Shown here: positions 36,578 to 47,070 of the stretch, piece after piece
Numbering within the stretch: position 1 is the stretch's first letter
Layout of the letters: the number at the start of each line of letters is the position of its first letter
From: Lentinus brumalis
Lineage: Eukaryota > Basidiomycota > Agaricomycetes > Polyporales > Polyporaceae
Reading direction: 5' to 3'
Assembly: GCA_001792895.1 (NCBI GenBank)
Contig: MARA01000035.1
Span: 365,270-429,269 of the forward strand
Length of the DNA: 64,000 bases
The notes under the pieces: model-generated
Seen by the model: the letters and a program-made list of their open reading frames with translations, nothing else
What the model was told of the DNA's origin: nothing
The model's database searches: none
Program-made: the position numbers and the translations under genes

Positions 36578-38080
36578 TCAGCTGGCCGCGTCTCCCTGCT
36601 TGTCCACATCGTCGGAGTCCCCGTTCGCCGGGGCCGATGCGTGCGCTCGCCGTGCGCCGTGCGCCGTGCAGGGCTGACGTCGCGGCCGCTGTCCAGTCGG
36701 CCAGGCGTCGCTCGGGTCGCAGACCTGGAAGACAGCCGTCAGCAGTTGCCGTGCACTCTGTGCACAGGGCACACAGGACACAGTACACAGGACACTCACC
36801 TCCAGCGTCTGCGTCTGCAGCGCTGTAAGCGGAACCGACGCACGAACGCAGGAACACGGCGGCGGGCCGCGCATCTCCTGCTGCGGCGCCGTCGTCGCGT
36901 TCCCGTGTGTCTGCACTTGCAGCAAGAGCCCGTCCTCAGCGCTGAGCGTCCTCGATCCCGCCGTCTGTCAGTGTCGCGCCCGGGGTCGAGACGCGGCCGC
37001 CGTGAGGACGCATCCCAGACTGTCGTGGTGTTTTCGGGACATGTACGGTACAGGCAGTGCGAGTGCACGACGCCCGGAGATGGAAGGAGGCCGGCCGGGT
37101 TAGCGAGTGCTGCGAGATCGCGCAGAATGCGCATCTCGCGACCTTATCAGACCGGTCCTGGGTGCGCAATGGTGCATCGGCCATATGGGCAGAGTTCGAG
37201 CGCGAACAGACGGCAGCGGGAGGAGGATTTCCGGGTCTTGAGGAGACGTACTGAGTGTCGACGGCGGCGAGACAGCTGCACGGTGCGACAGCAGCAGCAG
37301 CGGGGATGTGCGACTCGTTGCGGGCGACGGCGAGCTTGACGAGGACGGGATCGTGGTCCAGTGTCCCGAGAGCCATGAAATCGGCGTTTTGCGTCGGTTT
37401 TCGACCTCGTTGAAGGGGCGCGAAGCCGGTCGGGAACGTCGTGTATATGTTCATGGATGCTGGGCGACGCAGTCGCGTCAGCTACGTGTCCGAGTATTGC
37501 GAGGGGTAAGAAATCGACGCACCTGGCTCGCGCCTCACAGAGAACGGGCGGCGGCGGAGTGAGGTCGCGACGCCTCCGCATGGTACGCATATAGCCCGGT
37601 TCGGGCGTGTCGTGCGCAGCGATTGGGCCCTGTTTCGCGTCGATACGACGAGCGGCGGGGGAGGAATGGGCGAATTTGCGTCGGGCGCGGCAGAGATGTC
37701 GCTCTTGAAGGCGAACGGCGGGCAGCAGTGGCGAGCGATGAAGGGGAGCGCATATGCAACCGGGCGGCGCGTATACACGCGGTACGACAGCGTTCTAGCG
37801 TGCCAGTCGCGTTACAGCGCGGTAGGGAGATGGACGCGCTTGATGGCCGGATTGCGGGACATGTCTCTCACGGGAGCCCTTCGAGCGGACATGGGAGAGG
37901 GGTAGAGGAGTATCCTGGCTGTCGCATGAGCAGCCTCAGAGGTCCGAACGTGTCGAGATCGGGGGGAATAAGCAATCTGAACGGACACTCACCATAGACG
38001 ATGCTGCCTCGTGCAATGACGTTCTGCGCCTCCAGCTGACTCGCTTGTGAGCATACAGGCGTCCCAGCCATGCTCCTCCA
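36578..38080 (-). other. Possible intron-containing minus-strand gene of unknown function
   Basis: One well formed minus-strand intron (GTGAGTGTCC to TGTCTTCCAG, with CTGCTGAC) lies around 36,727-36,798 and joins two open segments in phase. The first ends LTALQTQTLE and the second continues VCDPSDAWPTGQRP to a stop at 36,578. Upstream there are further open pieces (NIYTTFPTGFAPLQRG, SQASQLEAQNVIARGS), also bounded by intron-like signals. No domain is recognised and the 5' end is unclear. Confidence 0.27.
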
Positions 38081-38557
38081 CGCGTGCAACGCGTCTTGCG
38101 CGTGCTTTGAGGTGTGCGGCGGGTGCAGGGTGCAGAGGGCGCGGGCGTGGGCGGACTGCAGAGCGTAGAGAGGGCGTGGGTGTCGGTGGAGTGGACGTGG
38201 ACGTGGGCAACGGGCATGCAGTCAGAGGGCGACAGGCGGAGGTGCGGAGAGCGACGGCGTGTGCGGAGGGAGGGTCTTGCGCGTGGAGCAGCGGCGGGCA
38301 CAGAGAGAAGCAAGCGAGTGTGCACTGGCAGGAAGCGCGTCGAGCCAGTCTTGGACAGGGCTCAGCGAGTCGTGGACTGCAGAGACCCGGCGGCGGTGAG
38401 TGTCGAGTGCGTCGTGCCAGAGAGCGCGTCGCGTCGCGTGTCGTCATCGGTCCTCGTACCGGAGCCGGCCGGAGCGTCTGCGACGCTCCCAGCGCTCCCC
38501 GCCCCTCCTCCCAACTCTCATCTGCGTCGTCCACGATGGCCTCGTTTGCGTCTCGGG

Positions 38558-40217
38558 TCTCCCCTTCTCTTCCCCGTCGTCCTCGCCTTATACCCTAAGC
38601 AAGCCCATTCACGATCTCACGACCCCCACGACAATAATCACATCTCGGCTACCAACCTCCACTGCGAACACCATGTCTGTCGCCACCTTCGACATGTCGC
38701 GTGCGTCGACGTCCAGGGCGTCGTCCTCGACCACCTCGACCGCCTCGATGGCCACTCAAATGGCGACCTGTATCCGCCTGGCCCACCGGCCGCAATCCAC
38801 GACGCCCCCCTCGCCCACCGTGCGCGTATCCCGCCACCGTCCCCGCCCGATCCCCAACTCGTACTGGGCCACCCCATACCTGGTCGCGTGCGAGTTCCCC
38901 TACTGCCCGCTGACGCCCGACCAAGCGCGCATGCACACCAAGCAGAAGCTCGACGCCCTCCTCCTCGCCGGCGTGCGCACCTTCATCGACCTCACCGAGC
39001 CCCACGAGCTCTTCCCGTACCACCCGCACCTCACCGAGCGCTGCACCGTCGTCGGCATCGACCCGCGCGACGTCGAGTACCACAACTTCCCCATCCGCGA
39101 CCGCGACCTGCCCGACTCGGTCGACCTCGTCCGCCGCATCATGGCCGTCCTGCGCGACAACGAGGAGCGCGGCCGTATCTCTGCCGTGCACTGCCGCGGG
39201 GGCATCGGCCGCACGGGGCTCATCGTCGGCTGCTGGCTCGTCGAGTGCGGGATCGCCAAGGACGGCGACGATGCGCTTCGGATGATCGCCGAGGAGTGGA
39301 AGAACGTCGAGAAGTGCAAGCGCTACCCGCTCAGCCCCGAGACGGGCCCGCAGCACGAGTACGTGCGCACGTTCGAGCGCGCCGCGTGGATCGATGAGAA
39401 GCACGAAGTGTTGTGATCGTCGGTGGCTGGTGAGTCGTGTCGTTGTTCCCTCGTAGCGCCTTTTCTGAGCACCTTTCCTCCGACCTAGACCCCCTGCACA
39501 CATTGCTAAGTTATGTCTCGTTTCTTATATCAGTCTCCTGGGTAGACTCGGCACGGACCGTTTGCACATACCATTTCCTGCTCTTGCTCCCACTGTCTCC
39601 CCGTCTTCATTTCTCTATCCCCCACCCTGTCTCCCTTCCTCTAGCTCCCTCCATCTATCTCCCTTCTGTAGCATCTCCTCCATTTCTGCACGCTCACCTC
39701 GTCTCCGTCTCGGGCATACGCATATTGACATAGACGTACGCTACGCAATTCTCCTCATGACATCTCATCGTACATCAGTATATTCATGTCCTGTACAGTG
39801 CACTGGCTAATGCATCGGTGATTCTCTGGCGTCGAGCGATACGGACGAGTCATTGGGTTGGCAGCCCGCGATTCGGAGGTCGTTCCGACGCCCGGTCACC
39901 GTGGGCGCTCCAGAGTAGTATGCCATTGCATGCTTCGCTCGGACTTCGCCAGTTGCATCTAAAGTGCGTCCACGGAACGACCAGATCTTCTCGCCGTCAT
40001 CAGACCACTATTGGCACTTGCTGAGCGCGGATCTACGCGACGAATCGACGATCTAGCCGCAGGGCGGGCATGCAGTAGCCTCGTGTCCCGCCGTCCGCAG
40101 CGGGCCCCGACGGTTTCCTGCTGCAGAACGAATGCTGGACTCTGGGAGATTTCTGGGATAGTCTTGGCATTGTGTCTGACCACAGTCACGAGTACGGGGT
40201 GTTTCTGGGAAGGACGG
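38558..40217 (+). repeat. Direct repeat unit B (phosphatase gene copy 2 with flanks)
   Basis: Second copy of the unit at 28975-30715. Its right end coincides exactly with the start of the LTR at 40218, so the retrotransposon interrupted or truncated its downstream flank. The interval around 30,413-30,460 of unit A is deleted here. Confidence 0.9.
38673..39416 (+). CDS. Protein tyrosine / dual-specificity phosphatase-like protein, copy 2
   Basis: A 247-residue single-exon paralogue of the gene at 29101, nearly identical over the catalytic domain, with the same HCRGGIGRTG loop and IRDRDLPD acid loop. Differences are concentrated in the Ser/Thr-rich N-terminus (three residues shorter, FD in place of YE near residue 6), plus a Gly to Ala change after RRIM. 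The frame is intact with synonymous third-position differences, so the copy looks functional and under constraint. Its leader TATA element is changed to TATACC, which may alter expression. A longer upstream frame exists, but the start at 38673 matches copy 1. Confidence 0.85.
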   Translation: MSVATFDMSRASTSRASSSTTSTASMATQMATCIRLAHRPQSTTPPSPTVRVSRHRPRPIPNSYWATPYLVACEFPYCPLTPDQARMHTKQKLDALLLAGVRTFIDLTEPHELFPYHPHLTERCTVVGIDPRDVEYHNFPIRDRDLPDSVDLVRRIMAVLRDNEERGRISAVHCRGGIGRTGLIVGCWLVECGIAKDGDDALRMIAEEWKNVEKCKRYPLSPETGPQHEYVRTFERAAWIDEKHEVL

Positions 40218-41273
40218 TGATAGGTATCGGACACGTCTATGCACGGAATTTGCGCCCTTCCGGAGGTTCCACAGGAGCGAGCCCAGTACTCCCGACCGTC
40301 CTACGTCGGCCAGTATGCTCGCCACAGCCCCATACTCCTTCCCTATCGCTCCGTCACCCCTCCTACCGTCCGAACCCTCGCACAGGTCGGACAACGCGGT
40401 CTGCAGCCCGTCCGCACCGAGCGGCGGCCTGTCAGACGGTTCACGTCCCCGATGAGACATCTAGCCGCAATTCCGGGGTCTCGTACGCAGCCTCGGTCAC
40501 GGACGCATGGTCGGAGGGGTTCTGGAGCGTCCTTCACGCCAGTTGATTGGCCGGTGTGGTTATCGCCGGAGTTGGAGCTCCGCGCCACCATCTTGGGTAA
40601 ACGTCGGTCGCCAGCGCCTCGAACCGGTTGGGGCTCGGCGCGCGCGCTGGTTGGTTAGCTGTGGTTAAAGGCTGACAGCAGGTCCGTGCGCAAGGAGCTC
40701 CGCCCGCCCCTATTGGCTCAGGACCGTTTGCGAGGGCTTTCCGAGGCTTGCGTGCTGTCGTTAGGGTAGCTTTGCTTTTGTACCTTCGGTAGCACGGTGT
40801 GCAATTCAGATTCCGTTCTCCCCACCGTTCAGCTCTAAGTCTACCGCCGCCGCTCCGTGCTCACCGTCGAAAGTATCGCCGTCACCGTCAAGAAGTCCTA
40901 CCGCCGTCGAGTCGATAAGTTCGAACCCGTTTCATCCGCTACTGTCTCCGTGGTCTCCGCTCCGTGTCCTACGTGGTTCGCACCCGTCGCGTCCGTGCGT
41001 TGGAAGTCTCCTCGCCGTCCGGGGAGGCACCGTTGAGTCCTCCCTATCGTCCCGTCTCCGTGCCGTTCCCTCCATTTGTCTCCGTGGTTTCCGCGCCCCT
41101 TTCCGGACGCTCCTGTCATTCGGGAGTCGTACGTAGCCCTCCTGGACATAGGTCTCCGTTCAGTTAGGGTTGGTTAGGAGCCTCTTCCCTTCTCGCATAT
41201 AAAATACGTGCATACAGTCCTTGGCTGGAGATTTGTGTGGTGTTATCCGCTCATTTCGCCCCTTGGCGTATCA
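40218..41273 (+). repeat. 5' LTR of the host Gypsy element
   Basis: It begins TGATAGG, directly after the break in phosphatase repeat unit B, and ends GGCGTATCA, so the termini form a TGATA/TATCA inverted repeat. It has a TATA box near the 3' end. The length of 1,056 bp is an inference from these termini, since the partner LTR is not visible. Confidence 0.7.
41198..41206 (+). promoter_or_regulatory. TATA box in the LTR
   Basis: TATAAAATA lies 67 bp before the LTR end, consistent with a U3 promoter driving genomic RNA. Confidence 0.6.
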
Positions 41274-41294
41274 TATTGGAGCCCACCGCGAGGG
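41274..41294 (+). other. Putative primer-binding site
   Basis: TATTGGAGCCCACCGCGAG directly follows the LTR. The TGG could pair with a tRNA 3' CCA, but I could not assign the tRNA. Confidence 0.35.
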
Positions 41295-41796
41295 GTACTA
41301 GTGGCCATCTCTGATTTCAATCAAACTGTCGAGATCACCGTCCCCTTCCGAAACCGCTTCTCGTACCTCCGTCCGACCTTCGGACAGCCTTTCCTACACC
41401 GCTACCGCCCTCGAGGAACTCCGTCAACGTCTCCGCGCATTCCGCGAGGAACTAGACGAGGAACTCACACCTCTCCCCTCGCCTTCCGGATCCGCAAGCT
41501 TCGCTACCGCCCTGTCTTCCCCTTCGGAGCCGTCTTCCCTTACCCCGTTGCCGTCCTCCTCCGCTTCCCGTCCTCCCTCCCCTACAGGGAGCACTACCTC
41601 TCGAGCCCGTTCGGACACCTCGACGTCAAGGTCTCGGACTCGCCGAGCCCACCTCGAACAGAACATCCCTCTCGCACCTCCTCTCGAGCTCCCACCCCGC
41701 CGACGCAGGAACCCCGTACCACCAACAATTCAGGAAGCAACCTCACAGGCCGCCCCTACTACCCGTCCTATCTCTCCGCCCCTTCCGACTACCGAG

Positions 41797-44541
41797 ATGG
41801 ACGACCCTCTCCCGAACCCGAACCCGATCAACAACCCCGAACCGGCTAACCCGCAGCCAGCGCCGCCTCAGCAGTTTCAGGGCGGTGCTCGCGACCTCGG
41901 ACCACACACCATGCCTCTCCCGAACGAGCGCGGCGCCCCGATCTGGGACGAAGCCGGCCGCGAGACCGTCCAGCGGTTCTTCGACCAGTACGAGCTCCTC
42001 CTGCGCAGGAACAACGTCGTCGACGATCGGGACAAGAAGCGCGGTGCGACGATCTACGTTCCGCTTCCGGTCTCCCGCCGCTGGTCCTCGATGCCCGAGT
42101 TCCGCGACGAGCATACGACGTACGAGCAGTGGCGCGACACCGTAGTAGACTACTACGTCGGAGCCGACGAGAACCATCAGTACACTATGGCCGACTACCA
42201 CGAGCTCATGGCCCGTCAGTATCCCAAGGGCTTCCAGAATCTAGCGGACTACTCGCAGTTCTACGTCGAATACCACCCGATAGCGTCGTACCTCATCAAC
42301 CAGCAGCCTCCCGAGCTGACCCAGCGCGACGCCGCCTACAACCTCCTACGCCTCCTGAACACCTCGCAGCGGAGCGCGGTCGACGGACGCCTCGCTCAGA
42401 AGGTCCCGGACAAGCCCCGAGCGGTGTCCTACACCCTGGCGCAGGTGCACGAGGCCATCTCCTATACGATCGGGGACTCCGTTGACTTCGACGCGAATCC
42501 GGCGTTCGAGCGGTACGGAAGCCTGCGTCCGCCGCTGACAGGGGGGCACTACGCCGCTCCGAGAGCGCCTGAGCCGTTCCGCGGAAGGAATCCCGCCCCG
42601 AGGCAGGAACCCTTGGCCGACGACAAGACCATCACAATCAAGACGGAGGACCTTCAGACTCTCGTGCAGACGGCCGTTCAAACCGCTATGCGCGGTAGGA
42701 ACGAGCCTCGCGACCGCGACCGCCGATTGGAACTCCAGCGGGGCCCGCCCCAAGTCCGCGAACCGCCGCCGCACCAGGAGCAGCAGCCGCGCTTCCCCCG
42801 CGACGTTCCGAGGTATCCGCAAGGGCAGCAGCCCGCTCCGGACGGCGGGAGGCTCTACAATCCCCCTCGGAACGAGCCCCGTGAACGCGACCGAAACTGC
42901 TATTACTGCGGTCACACGGACTGTAGCATAGGCCGCTGCCCCGACGTCGAGACCGACATCCGTGACGGCCTGATCCAACGCTCTGCGCAGACGGGCCAGC
43001 TTGTCCTAGCTAACGGCCAGCCCATTCCGCGTGGCAGGGGTCCGATTCGAGAGCAAGTCCGCTTCTACTACGATCGGAACCAGCCCCAGCCGCCCGAGCC
43101 TCCGGCGGTCGCGCAGCTCATGTTCTCCGTCCTCACAGCCTCCGGCCAACGGTCCGTACGTACGGCCGAAGAGGAGAACGAGATGCTCCGTCACAAGATC
43201 AACTTCCTCGAGGACCGCGAGAAGCGCAAGCGCGCAGTGTTCGACGGGGTCGAGCTTCCGGCGCGCCCTCCGAAGAAGGCGACCGCCCGCAAGCCTGCCC
43301 GTACTTCCGGACCTTCGACCAGGGCGACCCGAGTCGAGGAGGTACCGGACGAGGAGCCGCTGCGTTCCGCACACATCGAGGAGATACCGGAGGACCAGTC
43401 CGTCCCCGAGGGAGCGCCCGCGCTGAGAGCCGAGACGCCGGAGGTGGTTAACAACCCTTCCTACGTCGTACCGGTACACCCTTATGCGCAAGTCCGCGAC
43501 GCCTCTGCCGCTGGCGCGCCGAAGGCTAAAGATTTCGCGTATGGCCCTAACGCGCCCCGCGCTAAGTCACCCGAGGTGAGCCCCGCGTCCGAGGCAGCCG
43601 GCCGACCTCAACCGGCATCCGAGCACGTCGTCGGACCAACTGGACAAGCCCCCGTGCAGCCCGCCGGTAGGGTTACTGCGTACCGGAACCTCCCGCCGGT
43701 AGCGGACAAGGATGCAGAGGAGCGTGTCTGGCAGCGCAACTTCGTCAACGAGCAGTCGGTCCACCTCTCCGTGTCCGAGCTCTTCAGTCTCGCTCCGGGA
43801 ATCTGTAAGAAGGCGCACAAGATGACGGGCAGCAAACGCGTCGCCTTCGACGTGCCGGCCATCCCGCTGTCGGTCCTGTCCGTAATGATGGACGACCCCG
43901 AGACCTCCGAAGACGTCCTGGAGTCGGTGCAGTGCCTGGAGGACCTGTCCGGTCCGCCCGAGGCGGCAGGAAGCACCGGAGGCATCGTGTCCCTCCAGCT
44001 GCGGGGAGGCGACGTCGACGACGAAGAGGACGAGCCGGTTCCCCGCCAACGCAGCCGCTCCAACAGTCTCATAGTCGGCAAGCCCAGCGAGAAACTCCGG
44101 GCGCTCTTCGCCTGGGTCAACGAGGCGGAACTGGTAGAGTGCGTCTACGACCCCGGCTCCGAGGTCGTAGCGATCTCGGCGGACAAATGCTACGAGCTCG
44201 GCATCCCGTGCGACGAGAGGCAGAAGAATCCGATGACCTCCGCAAACGGAACCAAGGACACCACCAAAGGCCTAGCTAACAACGTCCTACTGGAGCTGCA
44301 GGGCGGGATCGCCATCTACCTACAGATGCACGTCGTGGAGAACGCCGCCTACGACATCCTGCTCGGTCGTCCCTTCGAGACTCTGATGGGGGTCAGCAGC
44401 CGGAACCTCCCCGACGAGAAGCACGAGCTGGTGGTTACCTGTCCGAACACGGACCGCTGCCTGACCCTCCGCACTTACGCCCGCGGAGACTCGCCGAAGA
44501 CGTCGGAACCGCCCATGGGTTTTCGGCCTTCGAGGATCTGA
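41797..44541 (+). CDS. Host Gypsy element gag-protease, copy 1
   Basis: The first ATG in frame is 41797 (MDDPLPNPNPINNPEP), giving about 914 residues. The frame is open back to about 41,303 without an ATG and encodes a coiled-coil-like stretch (ALEELRQRLRAFREELDEEL). The capsid-like part includes GAPIWDEAGRETVQRFFDQY. A zinc-knuckle-like motif CYYCGHTDCSIGRC has CX2CX4CX4C spacing, with Cys where the canonical knuckle has His. A Pro/Arg-rich and coiled region follows. The aspartic protease has VYDPGSEVVAIS (DPGS active site) and ILLGRPF near the end. The frame ends seven codons after a G GGT TTT heptamer, and the pol frame continues in -1. Gag packages genomic RNA and the protease matures the polyprotein. 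Confidence 0.85.
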   Translation: MDDPLPNPNPINNPEPANPQPAPPQQFQGGARDLGPHTMPLPNERGAPIWDEAGRETVQRFFDQYELLLRRNNVVDDRDKKRGATIYVPLPVSRRWSSMPEFRDEHTTYEQWRDTVVDYYVGADENHQYTMADYHELMARQYPKGFQNLADYSQFYVEYHPIASYLINQQPPELTQRDAAYNLLRLLNTSQRSAVDGRLAQKVPDKPRAVSYTLAQVHEAISYTIGDSVDFDANPAFERYGSLRPPLTGGHYAAPRAPEPFRGRNPAPRQEPLADDKTITIKTEDLQTLVQTAVQTAMRGRNEPRDRDRRLELQRGPPQVREPPPHQEQQPRFPRDVPRYPQGQQPAPDGGRLYNPPRNEPRERDRNCYYCGHTDCSIGRCPDVETDIRDGLIQRSAQTGQLVLANGQPIPRGRGPIREQVRFYYDRNQPQPPEPPAVAQLMFSVLTASGQRSVRTAEEENEMLRHKINFLEDREKRKRAVFDGVELPARPPKKATARKPARTSGPSTRATRVEEVPDEEPLRSAHIEEIPEDQSVPEGAPALRAETPEVVNNPSYVVPVHPYAQVRDASAAGAPKAKDFAYGPNAPRAKSPEVSPASEAAGRPQPASEHVVGPTGQAPVQPAGRVTAYRNLPPVADKDAEERVWQRNFVNEQSVHLSVSELFSLAPGICKKAHKMTGSKRVAFDVPAIPLSVLSVMMDDPETSEDVLESVQCLEDLSGPPEAAGSTGGIVSLQLRGGDVDDEEDEPVPRQRSRSNSLIVGKPSEKLRALFAWVNEAELVECVYDPGSEVVAISADKCYELGIPCDERQKNPMTSANGTKDTTKGLANNVLLELQGGIAIYLQMHVVENAAYDILLGRPFETLMGVSSRNLPDEKHELVVTCPNTDRCLTLRTYARGDSPKTSEPPMGFRPSRI
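44517..44523 (+). promoter_or_regulatory. Candidate -1 ribosomal frameshift heptamer (copy 1)
   Basis: G GGT TTT, with codons GGT and TTT in the gag-protease frame, fits X XXY YYZ. The -1 frame is open into the RT linker. The same heptamer occurs at 57362-57368 in copy 2. A missing T in the T4 run is the alternative explanation. Confidence 0.4.
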
Positions 44542-44863
44542 CCGCCGGTCGGGGAGAGGTCGCCCTTCTGGTAGAATACCAGCATACCACCCAGCACGCC
44601 CGGGCTACCGCCTACGCCCCCATGCCCGACGGTGCCCCTATATCTATTCTCCTTTCCTATCTGTCCGCTTGCGAGGAGGTCACGTCTAAACCGTCGCTCC
44701 AATCCCTCTTCTTTTCCACTGTTCCGTCAGCTCTCTCGTCCTCTGTCTCTCCGATGCGTTCCTCTGCTTCCGGCTCTCTATCTCCTACGTCGGTTCCGGT
44801 GGGTCCGGGCCGTCCGGTGGCTACATACCCAGTCTCCAAGACGAAAAGCCAACCGCAGCGACC

Positions 44864-44868
44864 GGTCC
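44864..44868 (+). repeat. Target-site duplication, left (GGTCC)
   Basis: GGTCC precedes the nested TG...CA element and recurs at 50449-50453. Copy 2 has a single GGTCC at the empty site. Confidence 0.95.
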
Positions 44869-45613
44869 TGTTACATTCCATGCCCACAAGGCACCAACTC
44901 CGGTCCGGACCTACCTCGGACTCCGCATCTCCGGTTCGTTCTTACCTGTGATACTATTCTCGATCACTTCACCCCTTATCGTCTTCTTACTTGACCCGGA
45001 CTCCGGACCATCTGCTTCCGCTTGCATCCGCCTCCGTGATCAGACTCCGTTCATTCGATCCTTCGATTGTATCCGCCCTTCATTCGATCTTACTATACTT
45101 TGTATTGGTTGATCATTTGCTTCCGCCTGACTCCGGTTCCGTACCTCCTTACCTATATCTTGGCTACTCCTCTCCGGACTTTCGGACTTTACTATATAAG
45201 CCTTCCTGTAGCCACGCTTAGACTTCAGTTCTGATATCTCGTTACACTCCCCGTTACGACTCTGAGCTCAATCTATTCTGTTCGCTCTCTCTCAACGTCC
45301 GATCCTTCCGACCGGACTTCTGACCTCCGACCTCCGACCTCCGACCTCCGACTTCTGCTTGACTTCTTATCTCTGGCTTGACTTCTCTCTGGCTTGGTAT
45401 TATCTCTTGCTTATCTTCTTACTCGTTGCTTGCTCCGGTATAAACCCCGGTTCTCTTGTCTGTCTTAAATTGAAGACCTTCGTGGATCCTCAAGGCGTTG
45501 ATCAATAGCTTCGCCGAAGTCTTCACCCTCAGCGCGTCTCGTTCCGGACTCGTAACTCCGTAACTCCGTCCGGACTTCCACCGGACTTCGTCCCGGCGCG
45601 CACGGTCTTAACA
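44869..45613 (+). repeat. 5' LTR of the nested element
   Basis: 745 bp, TGTTACATTCC to GGTCTTAACA. It differs from the 3' LTR at about two positions. It contains TATATAA (45193-45199) and a CCTCCGAC tandem repeat near 45,326-45,352. Confidence 0.95.
45193..45199 (+). promoter_or_regulatory. TATA box in nested LTR
   Basis: TATATAA, repeated at 50027-50033 in the 3' LTR. Likely promoter of the element transcript. Confidence 0.5.
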
Positions 45614-45643
45614 GTATATCAGAACTCAACTTGAGGATTCATC

Positions 45644-47070
45644 ATGTCGTCTTCCTTCCAAGGATTCACTGAACGCATATCCCAAGCTGTGGGATATAAC
45701 CCGGCGGACACTCCAACCCGTCGGGGTAAACTTCCCGCAGTCAGCACCACTCCGCCTTCTCCGGGCGGTACTCGTCCGCCTTCACCGGCAATCATCCAGC
45801 CTGTTTTCCCCATCACCTCTCCCAACAATCCCTTCGATCAGTCCGCCATGCGCTTCTACTCTCCGGCTCAAGGCTCGGCCTCTCAAGCTCGGGCTGCCCA
45901 TGCTGGAGTTCAACCGAACCCGGTCCCTCAGGCCGGAACATCCGGACAAGCGCAGGCATCCGGACCTCCGGGAGGTGCTCAGACCTCCGGAACTCAGGCC
46001 ACTCAGGCATCTGCCGGTGTTAACCCCCAGTCGCAGACCAATCAGGATCTAGCGGCTGCTATCACCCTCCTGGCTCAAACCGCGCAGTCCCTCCAACGGG
46101 CTCCGCCTCCGACTCCGGCTCCTCCGAAGCCTACGGCGTTTGAGCGCAACAATGTCCGAGACCCGGACCAGTTCGATGGCACGGACCCTACCAAACTCCG
46201 TTCCTTCTTCGTTCAGTTAGAGCTGGTGTTCAAGGCTCGACCCAACACGTTCGATACCCACGAGAAGAAAGTCACCTATGCAATCTCCCATCTCAAGGGG
46301 ACTGCTCTCGCTTGGTTCGAACCCTTCCTCCTCGAAGCTCCGTCCGGGAACCCTCCGGTTTTCCTCTCGGACTACGGGGTCTTCCAGGAAGAACTCCGTA
46401 TGAACTTCGGACCTTACGACGTCGTCGGAACCGCGGAGCACGAACTGGAGAATCTAGTCATGTCCGAGAATCAGAGGATTGCTCGGTACATCACCCAGTT
46501 CAATCGTCTCGCCACCAAGTCGGGTGGGGAAATGAAGCTCTTCAGTATCAGTTCTACAAAGGTCTTCCGTCCCGACTCAAAGACCGCATCTCGGAGATCG
46601 GGAAACCGAAGGACCTACACAAACTCCGAGAACTCGCTCAGTCCATCGACGCCCGTTATTGGGAGCGCAGGACCGAGCAGATCCGCGAGACTCGGACTTC
46701 CACCTCCGGATCAAAGTCCCCTCCCACTCCGAACCTCTTGACGTCATCCTACCCATCTCAGTCCTCGGGTTCCTCGACTTCTCCGGGCAACTCCGCCCAG
46801 AAGAGTCCGTCGAAGCCTGCAACTCCGAAGACCCCGGCTAAGACCGCAAAGCCATACGCGGACAAGCTGGGCAAGGACGGCAAGCTCACCCCCGAGGAAC
46901 GTCAGCGGCGTTTCGCTGCCAATCTCTGCCTCTTCTGCGGAGGCCCCGGTCATACCGCGGATGTCTGTCCGACGAGGACCGCGGCCCAGGTCCGGGCTGC
47001 TCAGGCCCAGACACTTGGCGCTCCTACGCATCCGGACAACACTCCGGGTACCGCGGAGTCCAAGAACTAG
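45644..47070 (+). pseudogene. Nested element gag, one frameshift
   Basis: ATG 45644 (MSSSFQGFTERISQAVGY) opens a Gag of about 475 residues. It has a Pro/Gln/Ala-rich N-terminus, then the retrotransposon Gag core (DQFDGTDPTKLRSFFVQLEL, KKVTYAISHLKGTALAWFEP) and a canonical CCHC knuckle CLFCGGPGHTADVC near the C-terminus. The frame breaks at the G4 run 46526-46529; one extra G would join it to the following frame (NEALQYQFYKGLPSRLKDRI). The near-identical LTRs argue that this break is recent or a sequence error, since Gag is needed for packaging. Confidence 0.8.

Noticed and set aside
41743..44120. Long minus-strand frames inside gag of the host element (and repeated in copy 2)
   Set aside because: They are shadows of the GC-rich gag frame with no intron signals or recognised domain, unlike the antisense gene near the nested 3' LTR.
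45326..45352. CCTCCGAC repeats as a CRISPR-like or satellite array
   Set aside because: Only four 8-bp units inside an LTR, present in both LTRs; a simple repeat.
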